A stretch of 64,000 nucleotides of DNA from Certhia americana (GCA_018697195.1 CM031878.1:63181471-63245470); one strand, 5' to 3'; shown: positions 1 through 13,400, counted from the stretch's first letter. Notes: a model not told the origin generated them from the letters alone. Numbers and translations are program-made.

Positions 1-920
1 ACATCCTGCATTACTGCAGACCAGCACACGAGGAGGCTAGACTTTAGAGGGGTTTTTGGGAGTTAGGAAGATGTATCTATACCTAACAAAGTATTCATGG
101 AGCCCAGTATACATTTAGTTGCATTCTTACTGTTTTGATTTTTATAAAAAATTATTAGGATAAAGATCAAGAGCTTTTTTTGTTTACTGGGAGTGTGTGG
201 GTAGCTGTGTTCAGATGAGCATTATATTTGGTTAAAAGCCACAAAATAGCATTTTCTAATCTTTTCTTAACATGCTTAATATTTTTTAGTGATTTTTGAT
301 CATAATTCACATATTCATGGTCAATTTTAAATAGCTTTGTTTCTAATGCAAAGGTCCATATAATAACATTTTAAGTAAATCTAACAAAATAATTGGAGGT
401 ATGTGCTTGAATGTGTTTGTATATCTACAAACCTCTTTAGATGCATATTGACATTTAAACAAAATCTCCTCTTTTCCAGTGCAAAAAATACAATTGATAG
501 AATTGTTCATCCACATTGAGGAACAAGTAATAAAAATTTGCATAATCCATCAAGATTGTTTTCCCTACACAAAGTCACTGTGTTTGAATTTAAAATTATT
601 TAGATTTCTTAGAAAATATGTTTTCTAAAAATATGAAGGGGACAAAACTGTCTTTTAAGCAAAATTTGAACCAATTGACTGACTCTTGCATTATTTTTTA
701 CCATTAGTAGTACTGTATTCTCTGGGGTGCTCATGATGTAGGAAGGAAATACACAAACAGAACATAGTTTTCTGAAGAGACATGAAATACAAAACAGTTT
801 ATGGTTAACATTTTAATGATGAAAGTTGCAAAATCAGCTATTTAGCTGATATCTGCTCCTTAACAATTATGACAACACATGGAGGTTCTTCAAGAAAATC
901 ACACCAAGAAGAGCAAGTAT

Positions 921-974
921 GGAATGTTGTTGAGACAGATCAGATTTGGTATGTTGTTGAGACAGATCAGATTT
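921..974. repeat. 27-bp tandem duplication
   Basis: Two 27-bp copies lie head to tail at 921-947 and 948-974, sharing the core ATGTTGTTGAGACAGATCAG. They differ at one base near the start (GGA versus GGT). This is probably a replication-slippage duplication. Confidence 0.9.
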
Positions 975-2318
975 ACTTCTTGTTATAGAAGTTTTTCTTT
1001 ATTATTGATGCTTCATGTCCTACCACTTCAAATTGGCACTGTGGCAGGTTATTGCCTTGTATTCTGTTCCTGTTTTTCTGATTTGCAACATCAGAAAGTC
1101 TGTGGGGAGACAATTCTTGCTGTGTATTGCTGCCCATAAATGTTTCTGTTAATCATCAATTTAAAGACTGAAATAGGTATAGAAGGGATACTTCGTTGTT
1201 ACTACTTTGGGTATCTAGGATTGTTAGAGGTCAGGTAAATTGCTGAAATTAGTAGGAGTTTGTGTGTTTTCTTTCTGTACTATTGACAAGAGATTATGGA
1301 TCATCTGCAAATCAGTGGAAGCACAGGGAACAACTTGGATATGCTTTTGCCTCTCGGAATCTTGTTTTGAAGATTAATGAGAAAGTGCTCAATATCCCTG
1401 GAAAACTTCCTGTGCATTACTTGGTTGTGTAATGCATGCTTTTCAATACTAAGCATTTCATGAATAAATAAGCAAACATGGACTGAGGTGATTTCAGTAT
1501 GAATGATTTTATTGTGGTTTGAATGAAATGCAGGCAGAAGTAAGTGTTAACTACAGAGACTGGGTCTCTGCAAAAGGGAAGCTGGATGTAGAAGCAAGCA
1601 CAGGTCAAATCAGGACTTAATATTTATTCTTCAGATATGTTTCTGCCATCAGCAATCAGTTCAGAGTAATTTAGTTATGAAACCAAAAGTGGTTGCCAAG
1701 CTGGTAACTGGAACAGGTGTAATCTCTCACTAGTCTATAACAATGAACAAATACAGTATTTTATTTTTAAATAGGGTTTGGTGGCCGTTCTGGTTTGGTT
1801 GGGGTTTTTTTTCAATTATTTATACTGTATTTATAGAGTTGTCAGCATTGAAAAATATAAAAACTTGTTAATTTTCCTGTTTTAATTTGATTGCTTGTTT
1901 GATTGGAGTGTGAAGGGAGTGCCTTTGTGGTGCTGACTACAGCTCTCCTCTGCTTACTTTATCTTGGAGAAATCATGGGGTTTATGAAAAACAAAAATGA
2001 AGTGTTATAAATAGTTAAGTAAAAAAATAATCTCAACCTTTTTCTGCATTATTTTCTTCATGCTTTGTGTTTTGGTAGGAGTTTTTTAATTCATCATCGT
2101 AATTTGTTCTTTCATGGTTTAATTTTTTCTTTATTCACTTAAAATTAAATGCTTAAAAGAATTACTGACACAGAAATTAAATTTATGAATGAAAAATGTT
2201 TTCAGATAGTAATTCTAATAAATCACTTCAATTTGAATTCAAGAATTAAACAGCTGTAGTATCCAGGTCTTTAAAAGTGGTTTTATTGTAAAAAAGAAGA
2301 AAAAAAAAAAAAAAAAAA

Positions 2319-2418
2319 NNNNNNNNNNNNNNNNNNNNNNNNNNNNNNNNNNNNNNNNNNNNNNNNNNNNNNNNNNNNNNNNNNNNNNNNNNNNNNNNNN
2401 NNNNNNNNNNNNNNNNNN
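2319..2418. other. Assembly gap (100 N)
   Basis: Exactly 100 Ns directly follow a run of about 18 A (2301-2318). A 100-N block is the usual placeholder for a gap of unknown size, so distances across it are not reliable. Open frames that read through it are artefacts. Confidence 0.97.
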
Positions 2419-2724
2419 CAAAAACCCAAAAACATTAAACCATCTTGCCATGTGGATTTGCTTGTAATGTCTCTCATTAAATAACTCCGAATTTCCAGCC
2501 CCTACTCAATGAGGTGGCCTTAGAACCACTGTCTGCTAGAACAGAATTTTATCATTTCATGCCTAATCTAAAAAATACTGTATTTTAATATGTTTTCAGT
2601 GAATCAGGTGTAACAGATACATCAAAAACATAGTTACATTATTAAAATAGTTTTGCTGTTGACTGAATGTGCTAATCTCATACATTTCTATAGGTTAAAT
2701 TCTAATTTATTCTAATTCTAATTA

Positions 2725-2862
2725 ACATTTTTACTGTCGTATAATCATATGTTTCTATGATTTATATTTATCTTTCAAGATACATTTACTAATTTACATT
2801 TTTGCTGTCATATAATCATATGTTTCTATGATTTATATTTATCTTTCAAGATACATTTACAA
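2725..2862. repeat. Tandem duplication with about 71-bp period
   Basis: Two copies start with ACATTTTT at 2725 and 2796. Both contain TATAATCATATGTTTCTATG followed by the same T/A-rich stretch ending ATACATTTAC. Differences are few (for example ACTGTCG versus GCTGTCA), so the duplication is fairly recent. Confidence 0.85.
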
Positions 2863-5144
2863 TCATGACAATAAAAGAGAGTGTACAGCAAGCAGTGGGG
2901 TTTTTTATCCTTTATGCATTCTTTTATGTCCACACTTTAAAGATTTAATCAGACCAATAAGCAAATTATTGGGCTTTCTACATGTAAGCATAAACAACAC
3001 TGATTACACTATTTAGTTTTCATGGGCTTTCAGTGATTGAAAAATGATTGTTTTTGTATTAATTGCTTGATAATCAAGTCAGTATGAACAAGTCACTTAA
3101 AATGGAGAAAATTAGGGTGGGTATATGGAATTATGCTTTCGATTTTTCAAGCAGCACAGAAAGTTGAAGAAATGTAATCTTTTGTCTTGAAACAGTTGTT
3201 TTCAAAGCAGCTGCTATTTTATTCACCTAAAAGAAAGATTCAGGTTTTCATACTATACAACGTGTTCTGTTGTTTTTTTGGGTTTTTTTTGTTTGTACTA
3301 ATGAGCAGAGTATCTGTCTCAGGTAATCACTTGGACCACAAGAGTTGTGTACCTTGCTTCTCTTGATTTTTCTACTTGATTCTTCTTTTACTAATATTGA
3401 AGAATCTGTAAATTTTTAAAAACATTTAAAAATTTGAGTAATCTTCTGACATGGGATAAAACCTTATACTTAGTGAGAGAAAGTGATACCTGAAATTGCT
3501 AACAGTTTTTCTTCCTCAAATGATCTTTAGCGTTTTTTGTGGCCTTTCCCCCAATAACTCACACCAGTATTCAGTACGGGAGTTACTGCATGCTGCTGCT
3601 TTCCCAGCAGGGTATGAAAAAGATCCAAAGCATGCTTTCTGCTTATCTGTAACAATGTGTTTCAAGGCAGGAGTCTAAATAACATCTTTATTTTCTGAGA
3701 ATGGAGAACTGAAATGTATTAAAATTTTTCATTTTGATGTCTGTTGCATGAATACATGTGCCTGAAATTCCAGTGATGCTTTTAGCTTATAAACTCTTTT
3801 TCATTTACAAGAGCCTATATTCTGGTATTATTTCTTACATTTTTTCCTAGTTTGATCACACTTCAATATTATTCTCTTTTAATGTGTTCTGTAATAACTT
3901 ACTAATCATTCATACCTGTTCTATAACTAACAGCTAAAAAATATTATAAATGTGAATTATTTTCCTGATGTTAATGTATAAACAAATATTAATCTGTATA
4001 ATCTGTATTTACAGATTACAGTACAGTCTTTATGGCAAGATTGGCCCTTTGTAACATGTCCTCTGTCTGAGTCAGAAAGTGAGTGCATTGTCCCTTGACC
4101 AGAAATGCGAATATATCACATTTACTTTACCTGGTTGCACTTTCTTTTCATGCTTTAAGGTTACAATTTTTAACAGCCAGGTAAGATGAACAGAACTGCT
4201 ATTTTCATTCAGAATTTTTTTCCCAGTTTCCTGTGCAGCTATTTGGTTTTATTGATGGTAAAGCTTATTGAGGTATAAATGAGAAAAAGCAGCATTTCTC
4301 AGATCACAGAAATTAGTGAAAGCACATGCATGCTTGATGTTTACTTTAAATGTGACCATTTGTGTAATATGTCCTACTAAAAATTGGTTTTGCTTTGGTT
4401 TGTGTAGACTGTATTACAAAATGTCTGTATGTTTTGAGGGGTTGAGTTTATACGCTGTTGAATCAGCTGCAGCAGCTTTCACGGATTCATTAATTTAACA
4501 AATGCATTTGTAGTTGACTGCTCCCTTGACAATAAAGGGAAATGAATCACCAAGCCCCAGAGCTAAAAACCTGTCCAGATTAGCCAAATAGCCAGTGCTT
4601 TCTAACTATGATTTTCAGCAGCTCATACTCCTGTGTACTGTGACAAAGAGGGACTTATATGAAATAATTATTTTTGGGGGAAAATACCCAGTTACACTGA
4701 AGCCATGCTGCAGGCAGTCATCTCCCAGAGATGCTGATTTGCTTAAGTGAGGGAATTCCTCTCTCAGTAACATACTGATCATCCAAATATGCCCAGAGTA
4801 ATAGAGAGCCCTTCAAATCAACCAAGATGTTATGCTCAAGCATCTATTTGGCATGTCACCTTCACCTGGAAAGGACTTCCATGAAGAGTACTTGCAGCAG
4901 TCCTTGAAATATCAGAGAAGCATCACTGCTTTTGGTTTACTCAGTGAATGAAGGATTCCTGACAGGCTGGGATATTTTCAGTAAGAATTTGTATGGTACG
5001 TTTGCTATGCTCATCTGGATGACTTCTGCATAGAGAAAATTTTTGGTTTATGAGCTTAATCTCACTTTCAACACTTTGGGATGCATTTTAAGTAGTACAA
5101 AACGAGTACCAAAAAATTCCCAATTTACTATGTAGAAAATAGTC

Positions 5145-5735
5145 ATGCCTTAACTCCACTTAGCAACTAAGTACCATGCAGCTTGCACCCCCACCTACTC
5201 CCACCGTGGGATGGAGAATCAGAAAGAAGGCGAAACCTGAGGGTTGAGATTAAGAACAGTATAATAATTGAAATAAAATAGCAGCAGCAGTAGTAGTAGT
5301 ACTAGTAATGTTCTACAGCACTACTGCTCCTGCTGTTCTGTTATTCCTGTTGTAAGGAAAACAGAGACAATAAAAGGAGAGAAATAAAACCCAAAAAAAA
5401 AGAAGAGAAGGACAATGCTGTGTCAATTGTCAAAAAGGACAATTTACCACCCACTGACTGGTGCCCAGCCTGTCCCTCAGCAGTGCTGGGGCCCCCCTGG
5501 TCAATTCCCCCTGGTTTGTATGCTGGGCATGACATTCTGTGCTATGAATATCTCTTTGGCCAGTTTGGGTCTGCTCTGCTGGTCCTGTTCCCAACCAGCT
5601 CCTTGTGCACCTCCACGCTGGTAGAGCTTGACTTGTGGTGGGCACAGTTCAGCAATAACTAAAACATCACTGTGTTATCACTGTGTTATCAGCATGATTC
5701 TCATGCTAAATTGAAGACATAGCACTGTTCAGTGT
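5145..5735 (-). mobile_element. Decayed solo LTR of an avian endogenous retrovirus
   Basis: The segment is richer in GC than its surroundings. On the minus strand it follows the order of a common avian ERV LTR family as I remember it. There is a stretch around 5675-5700 with the repeated phrase CACTGTGTTATCA, then AGCAATAACTAAAACATC (complement), then a GGCCAGTTTGGGTC block near 5558-5572. Next come a GCTGGGCATGACATTCTGTG block near 5521-5540 and a CCCACC/GTGGGATGG block near 5190-5215 close to the 3' end. No retroviral coding region is attached, so it is a solo LTR or fragment. The ends are decayed and approximate, and I found no clear target-site duplication. The family is recalled, not searched. 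Confidence 0.65.
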
Positions 5736-6174
5736 CCTTTCACTTTATTCCACCCCTAGGGATCTGTTATTAACCAGAAACTTAGCAACCCTCCTCCAGA
5801 CGGAGGTTTTAACATTAAATTGGTAGCAAGGACAGTCTAAGAACATTTCAGCGTGTTAAACCACTGAGATTCTTGCTGGGTTACATGTCTTGTCTTTTAA
5901 CTGTGTGTTAAAAATATTTCAATTCCTAATCCTCAGTGTTTTAATATTGTATGTGTTATGTTTTCTCAAAGGAACAGATTTACAGTTCACACCTCTGGTC
6001 TTCAGGGAGCACAGTAACTTGGGTGCAAAGAGTTGAGGAAGCTTTCTAATCCAAAGACTCACTTTTATAACAGGCCATTAGAGGATAAGGGTAAGGGCCT
6101 GTAGATTGCTTGTTTCTCTGCTTCTTTGGCAGTAAATATGCTGTATTTTGCAGAAAGGATGTTGAAATTGGGCC
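5736..6174. other. Intron, nothing recognised
   Basis: AT-rich single-copy-looking sequence between two LTR remnants. I see no coding frame or repeat structure. Confidence 0.5.
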
Positions 6175-6179
6175 CTGAC

Positions 6180-6476
6180 TGTCAGTCTAATCTTTGTAAG
6201 TTTTTCTTAGCCTTCTGATGTTTTGCATTCTTGTAGTGGAGTTTCTCACACACTTTCGTGTAAACAATGATTGTTTTGCATTCCTTTCTAGAGAAGGAGA
6301 AAATTGATGGACTCTTAGTTTGACCACTGTGGTTGGAGAGCTGGCAACTTCACCCTCCAATCTCTGGTCACCTTTGGAATAGTATATATATTGAGAGCAC
6401 ACAATAAACTTCCTCTTTTCCTTGCAATGAAATTTGCAGTGAGCTTGTTTATTCATTTTGTGTTGTAGTGCAGGAT
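6180..6476 (+). mobile_element. Solo LTR related to the provirus at 17357-24084
   Basis: Read on the + strand, this segment aligns with the reverse complement of the two LTRs of the first provirus. It starts TGTCAG, then TTTTTCTTAGCCTTCTGATG, CATTCTTGTAG, GGAGTTTCT, and the long shared block GGCAACTTCACCCTCCAATC with TGGTCACCTTT after it. A TATATATA stretch (6383-6392) follows, and then ACACAATAAACTTCCT with the polyadenylation signal AATAAA at 6403-6408. The 3' part (6425-6472) has diverged and ends near TAGTGCA. A 5-bp match CTGAC occurs at 6175-6179 and 6477-6481 and may be the target-site duplication, but it would leave the LTR ending GAT instead of CA. No internal proviral sequence is present, so this is a solo LTR or an old fragment. 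Confidence 0.8.
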
Positions 6477-6884
6477 CTGACCATTTTGTTCTGATACTTT
6501 CTTATTCTTGCAGTTATCTACTAAGATGTAATGTACTCTTCATTGTCTTTTATTATATACTCTTTATTTTCTTTTATTATTTTTGGCTTGGATAATTGCA
6601 GCTATAATTTGGATGTGTTCAAAATTTCTTCTTAACGAGTCTTACTAGTCTCCTGGCAAGCTTTATTCTTCAGACTTTTAAGTAAAGGTAGTTGACAGAC
6701 CTGTAGTTTTTGACTGCAGTGTTAAGGATTTCTGTAGGTTGTCCAAGACTCATGAAAGAAGAAAATAGTTTCTCCTCCTCATGGAGGATCTGAACACTTG
6801 ATGTCTTTTGTCTGAGTTGTTAATGGATGGTTTTCCATATACCTTTATGGAAAGAGTGGCTTAATAGTTCTTTAGGTTCCAGAT

Positions 6885-6933
6885 ACTATTTGTCTATACT
6901 CTTAATATTCTAATTAGAGTATAGACAAATAGT
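6885..6933. repeat. Perfect inverted repeat, 18-bp arms
   Basis: The left arm ACTATTTGTCTATACTCT (6885-6902) is the exact reverse complement of the right arm AGAGTATAGACAAATAGT (6916-6933). The 13-bp AT loop is TAATATTCTAATT. The match stops cleanly on both sides (T outside the left arm, C outside the right). No transposon ends or target-site duplication were seen around it. Confidence 0.95.
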
Positions 6934-7147
6934 CCGCTTATCCCAGTATGAAGCTGGATGAACTGGATTCTTTTTTTTTTTATGCTTCAACAGAAGAAGC
7001 TTCTTTATCATTTATCGTGAATCTAAACCAGCAACAGAGTAAATCCATGGGGCCCCGGAGGCCAAATTACAGGATTCTTTTTTATACGTCTGTCAGGAAG
7101 ACTTGTGAGCAGTTATCTTCCTCATCTTTCTACTCTAACCCACTTTA

Positions 7148-7200
7148 TATCATAGAATCATAGAACTGGATAGCTTCTTCCAGAGATTGTGTAAGAAAGA
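7148..7200 (-). mobile_element. Possible very short CR1 3' tail
   Basis: The text ATCATAGAATCATAGAACTGG contains the octamer CATAGAAT read twice. This is the complement of the ATTCTATG tail that ends avian CR1 elements. Only a few dozen bases beyond it look related, so this would be an extremely truncated minus-strand copy. It could be chance. Confidence 0.3.
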
Positions 7201-9888
7201 GCAAACAGCTAGGTGACAAGGGGAGAAGAAAAGAATACAGCAGGCACAGTAGTGTGCTGACCAAAAGCTTAAAGAGCCACTGGACATTTTTTGGGATTTT
7301 TTTAACTCATTGGCATGGCCAAATAGTTAAAAAATTGAAACATATTTATAGGCTGAGATCCTTTATTCCTGCTGGAAGGATATGTTAATCCAGGATGCTT
7401 CCCTTTCTAGCACGATTCTTAACCAGACTGAGGTCTCTAGATGAAGGTCTAGAGTCCTTTATTTGCAGCATAGATCCTGATTGTGTTTGGAAGTATTTTG
7501 TATTGGTTAGTTCTAGTGTGTCTTCAGTGGCCTTCAGTCCCATATTCTTGTATAGATGTTATTATTTTGTATCCTACCGGTGATAATTGGTGCTGGTATG
7601 TTTTAGTACATGGATTTATATAGTACCTGTCTTTGTACCTTGGGGTTGATGGATTTCTAGATGGATAGCTTCTACCTGTACACTTTCTGAGCTGGCTGTG
7701 GATGGAGGCACTGTTTCCTTTCTGGTAATGAAAAGCAAAATATGTTTGAAATCAAACTAAAAAAAAAGCCACTTAAAAAAAAAAAAAAAGAAATTAGAGA
7801 TATAGGTATGCATAGGACACGTGCCCCAAATCATGTGCCAAAGGATCTTTGCATCAGAGCATACAATACAACACAAGAATTGAGTGTGGGAGTAAAAGTG
7901 AGAGTTGTGTCCATTCTTTCTGTGATGTTGAAAAAAAAATTACACATTTAGAACCAAAACCACTTGCATAATAGATGGATGAAAGGAAAAATCTATTTCC
8001 TGCTCAAAATCTGTGACAAAATACTGCTGCAAATATTTTTGACAAGATGTCAGGAGTAATTTTTAGTTTTCTAGGAGTGTTCTGTTGACTAAAATAAAGT
8101 ATCTTATGTGAAACACAAAGCTCAATACAGCTGTAAAGCTTCAACAGGTCTGATAGAAAATATATAAAAAGTAAACATTTGTAGATGGATACCCCACTTT
8201 ATTCAGGTAATGCTTTTCCATGTACCCTGAATTGTTTGAAACTTATGTTGTTTCTATGGGTTTACCATGAAACACTGAAAACAAGATGTTTCCAATACCA
8301 GCTTCAGGCAAAATGATCTCCCTAGAGTAACAGATTTTTCCAATAGTCCTTGATTTCTTTTATGTGGTTTCCTCTAATGAAAGCCAGTCCCATTCTCAAA
8401 TACAGTTTGAGACAGTACTTTTATGAGGGTTTATTAATTCTTCTTTCCACTGGAAAAGAGCATTCCTGACATCTAACAATAGCAACTGTACTGTTAAATA
8501 TAAAGATATTTTTATGAAATCAAAAATTAATGAAAAGTGAATAAAAGTGAAATACAGTGTTCCCCTGTTTGGCATTGTAAGCTGAATTATCTTTAGTTTT
8601 CCTTAAACTGCTGCTATCAAGAGGTTCAACTGCTAAATAACCGCACTGTTAGAAATATTCCTATTTTTATACATAAGGCAACATATTTTGTCTTAGCTAT
8701 AAAAAACAGAGAGCTGAAGCATCTGCTTTCAATACATTTAAAAGGAATTGCATTGATGTTGTTGTTGCAGAAAGAGCAAAGAGTATGTATTTTTCCTATA
8801 TGAAATAAATGAACTGATGTTAAGAGTTTTTTTTTAAAAAAGCCATATGTAAAAGGCAAATCATATTTGCCATATTTATTTCTGCAGTAAACTATTATTG
8901 GCTATGACACGTGTCTAAATGTATGATACACAGTGTGTTGAGGTTCATTTGGAATCTGATTTTTACTGACTTTTCCTAAAGATTTTAAGGGATGGTCATC
9001 CTTCCATGTAAGGGTTATCTGTGCGAAGCAGGCGACCTCTAATTCATGGCTTGAAGCCCCTTTGATCTGCTACAGACAGTTATCTCTATAATTTATTTTG
9101 AGTTTCCCACCTATTCTGGAAAGCTGGAGACTGATTTTTTTCTGTCTTTAATTCCTGTTGGATGTTTCAAGGTTCAGAATTTTATCTGCCTTCATGAGTA
9201 CTGAATGCTGCTACAGTTTCCTGAAACATGAGTGTCAACATGAAAGGCTTGAGGAAGTATTGAGACATCTTTCTGGAGAACTAGGAAGAAATCTTACTTT
9301 TGAACTGAATGATTAATTTTGAACTGAGTCTTACTTTTGAACTGAAAAACCCAGTCAGGGTGCTGTTATGCAACAGTTTTCTGCAATGTTCTAAGTTTCA
9401 AACTAAACTGTAAAGTCTGTCTGCCTGCTTCTCACTTGTAGATAAATACCAAAGGAAGGCAACTTCATGTAAAATTCTTCCAATAAATTCCATTTTGCAT
9501 CTCATTTATGCACGTTTGGGGGGCGTTTGGCTCCTTGTCACATTTGACAAATTCTTCCTTTGACTGTGTAGCATCTTACATTTTGAGTGAAAAATTCAAT
9601 ATTTAACGACCATACATTGTCATACATATTTATCTGGCCTTTATTCATAGAGATGCTTGGGAAGCTGTATATCTATTTGCAAATCTAGTCACATGTACAA
9701 ACATAGATGTTAGAGTTAATACGAGGCTCAAACTGCTATCCACAAACATGAGCTGTTACTCTACTAAGAACTCGGTTAAATATTAAAAAGTCTTGGGCAT
9801 TTTTTTGTTTTTAGGGTATCTAACTGGTAGCAATTTTTTTATGAGAACTGTAAATCCATTTTCATTATTCCCTAGAGGTAGATTTTTT

Positions 9889-9934
9889 TTTTTTCCCTCA
9901 CTGAAATTGAGGGAAAAAATTTCCCTCACTGAAA
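9889..9934. repeat. Hairpin with an adjacent direct repeat
   Basis: TTTTTTCCCTCA (9889-9900) pairs exactly with TGAGGGAAAAAA (9908-9919) across a 7-base loop. Directly after it, TTTCCCTCACTGAAA (9920-9934) repeats the left arm and loop in direct orientation. The local structure fits template switching. Confidence 0.85.
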
Positions 9935-10395
9935 ACACATAGTGGGTTTGGGGTTGCTTTATGATGTAAGTTTTTTTTAAAATTTGTATTTATGCTTAGT
10001 ATAACAAGCTGACAGAATCATGAGCAGCTATTTTTTGCCCTTTATAAGGTCCTTAAAATAACCCTGAAATATTTTATAAAGTTACACAGTATGTTTGGGA
10101 AATACATGCTTGTAGTACATAATTACAGGGGAACATCTACATTGACAATGCTTTCATGCAATTACATTTTTGTGGCAGTCATAAGATCCAGCAGTATAAC
10201 CATCTGATTGTTGACTGTTAGATTCAGCACATAGCTTAAAAGACTTGGTTTTATCATTGGTTTTTAATAGTACTGTTTCTGGAGGCATTATTTTAAACAT
10301 TATTTTCATCAAGTGTTTTTTCTTATCTAAAACTTTCCAGATCTTTTATTTTTTTATTAGGAAATGCACTTTTCCTGATGTCATAGTCTTTTTTG

Positions 10396-10397
<2 letters not shown>

Positions 10398-10445
<48 letters not shown>
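10398..10445. repeat. Poly-T run of 48
   Basis: An uninterrupted T run, preceded by a T-rich stretch (10389-10397). It could be the complement of a retroposed poly-A tail or a simple homopolymer. I see no recognisable retrocopy beside it. Confidence 0.95.
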
Positions 10446-10446
<1 letters not shown>

Positions 10447-13400
10447 TGTCAGTTGGTTAATGTGTTATACTGTTTTAGTTACTTGGGTCTGCAGTTTTAG
10501 AAGTTCTTCATGGATTAGATCTCTCCTCCTGTTTTCTGTGAAAGAGTAAAAGAAATTATTTGTTTTCATCCATAATTTTTTTTTCCTTTTTTGGATGCCA
10601 GTATTTGAATGGTTTTTTGTAGGGGATTACAAAGTATGGTAATACATTGTTAATTGCATTATTTTGTTTGTCTTCAAAGACCACTGAGGAAGCATTTGAG
10701 AATCCTAAGGAACAGCTTATTAAGAATCTTTATATGCCTTTGACTAACTTGAGTGCTGGTAAAGATTAGTAACCACTTCTGTCTTCCTTGTGCTGGTTGG
10801 GTTGAGCAGCCTATGAAGAGTTAGTTGAGTGGGGTTTTGCAGGTTTGCTGAATCATTTTATACAAGACATAAACAAAACTTAGAACCATATATATAAACT
10901 AGGGAGTATATTCATATTTGTTGTTTTTCTAATAATCTATTTTGTTATGCTAAAAGGAAAAACATGCATTAAAAGTTTCTAGATGTTTGCAAACCATTGT
11001 TTTGTCCTCCTTGACTTCAATACTTAGAGAATTTCTTGATAAAAATTTCAATTCTTTACATGTTACCCATCTGCCTAGCTTTTCCTTTGGTTGATAGTTG
11101 TAGATATAAATTCTTACTTTATGACTCTTTGTAATAAACCTACTTGATTAAAATTTTCCAAATTGTGTAGGAAGTAAAAAACACTCACTGTGTGAAAATA
11201 ACCTGAAAATTTTTTCCATTGTATTTGACAAACATCACTATTTTCACCCTTAGCAACCTTCAAACTCTTACCTTGTCATTTCACATGTTAAACAAAATTA
11301 TTCTGGATGAATAAAAATGAAAATTATTTCAAGTGTAAGTTGACGTAGTGGACCCTGGAGGGGAAGGAAGACAATGGGTTAGGAAGGCAGAAAGAGAATG
11401 AGCTCTTCAGTCAGCTGGAGCTCCTACCTGCCAGCCCTCCCAAACCATTTTGGGCTACAGCCACCTTTGTAGGGCTTTAATTGCCTTCCTTGTTGTCAGG
11501 AGATATGCTACAGCACACAGTGATTGTCTAAGACAACGAGAAGAAATGGACACAGACACTGAGTTCTATCTGAAGAGCTCCTCCTGTGCTGCAGCCCAAG
11601 GCACTTTTTAAACCCTGCCTCTTAGTTTTTATGTAAAAAACCCCCCAAATCCAAACCCAAACAAGCAAAATAACAATTAAGCCTCTCAGATATTTTTGCA
11701 AACAGTATCATAAGCATATATTTAGTATGGGAACCTATGGTGGTGAAACTGTAACTGGGTTAAGTAAAAATGGGCCCCATGGAGGTTGGATTTTCAGTGA
11801 GGTTTTAATACTTGTGACTGAAATTGTAATGTAAAAGGTAAGCTCTTGCTGTAGGGCATGTTCTGATCTGCAGTCATAAATCAGTTGTGAATGTTTGGAT
11901 CATAAAATTGTTTTGTAGTAGTATCGGCTTATCTTTATTTCTAGGCTTAAAATTATTCTAAATGCTCTTGGTTTTAAATTTGTGCTGCAATGTAATCAAC
12001 AGACCTGTAAAGCCATTTGACAGAGATCTTTTGAGGAGAAAGGTGCTGTGTAAGTAGGGAATACTATATTTAATAAGTACGTACAAGATAGTGTGTGTCA
12101 AACCATCCTGAAATCTCTATGCCATGACCCAGAGTCTTATTTTTAAAGTAAGGAGCCCAGAGGATGGCAGTGAAGGCAAAGTTATCCAGGTTTGTCCAAG
12201 CATTTCTCACAAAGACAAGCCATGCTGAAAAGTAGAGACATTTTAGAAATCACCAGGTTACCACTGGTAAAAAGAAACTGACTAAGGGGAAAAGGGAAAA
12301 TTTTTTTTGTGTCCAGTTGAGAGGCACAAGAGGTGCATACCAAGATCTAAGATTACTGGGATCACTGATGTATTTTTTTGCAGGGACAGTGTTTTCATAA
12401 TTTCTTATACTAAAAGAGAGTGAGAGTTGATCAGAATAATCTGTTGGGAGTTTATTGTAATTATTATAGCTGATGCCAACTGGTAGGCAAGAATTATGGC
12501 TGTTTCTTGGTTCCCACACTAACAGAGTTCTTAAAGGAAAGAAAGGTTTTCAAATCTGGGTTCAAGTCAAGAGTTATGTGTGTTTCAGTTAGATCTGGCT
12601 CACTTGCAAATGCTTAGCATGATCTTAGTTTCTTGATCATACTAAAGATTGTGGATTATTACACATTATATTACCATAACAAAGACTTATGGATTATTTT
12701 AAGATGCCTTTTGTGCAGCATCAATTTCACTGACATTTTGTTCTTCTAATTTATAATTAGCAAATCTTTTTTATATCCAAAATAAAAATAATTAAAATTC
12801 ACTTTAATAGAGGGGCTACCTTTTTTTAAACACTGTCAAATAATTGATAATAATTATCTGAATTTGAAATCGAAGTATAGTGCTCTGTACAGAAAAGTCA
12901 CACTACCTCTAATTATTGTAATATGCTGTCTGAGGATTACTGAAAGGCATATATGTTTGAAATTGATTACTTCTGATATTGATTATTCAGAGTACTTCTG
13001 AATATTGAGGAGTGGTCTAAAAAAAATTTCTTTTCAACTTTTTATGTTACTTTGTGCTGTAGTCGGAGTACTACAATCATGGTACTGCTACCATGTCTAT
13101 CCCAGACATGAAACAAAATACTATATTCAGTTGTGGAAGTTATTCTTAAGGGAAAAGTAGCACTGTTTCATGGATTGGTTCACAAATTTCTAATTTATAT
13201 ATACAAGGTGGCAGTACTTTGGTTTCGGGTGATAGTAAGGGGTGGAATTAGATCTTGTAAAACTTTTTCTTCTTTAAAATATATCTGCACACATTATTGT
13301 ACTGTTTTTATGTTCTTATACCAAAAAAATGGAAAAACCATACATTAATATAAGTATAAATATATGCTGATGCTGTATATTGTGTATGTTTTCATCTGTG

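Larger units (their letters stand above)
1..5144. other. Intron (FBXL17, upstream of the exon), no gene seen
   Basis: This is AT-rich non-coding sequence with frequent stops in all frames. The only open frames are short and of chance composition. It contains a short tandem duplication (921-974), a 71-bp-period duplication (about 2725-2860), an A-run followed by a 100-N gap (2319-2418), and T/G-rich stretches near 1775-1815 and 3270-3295. Calling it FBXL17 intron is an inference from the single exon at 34289. Confidence 0.6.

Noticed and set aside
2239..2477. Open frames reading through the N block
   Set aside because: Most of the translation is X residues from the assembly gap.
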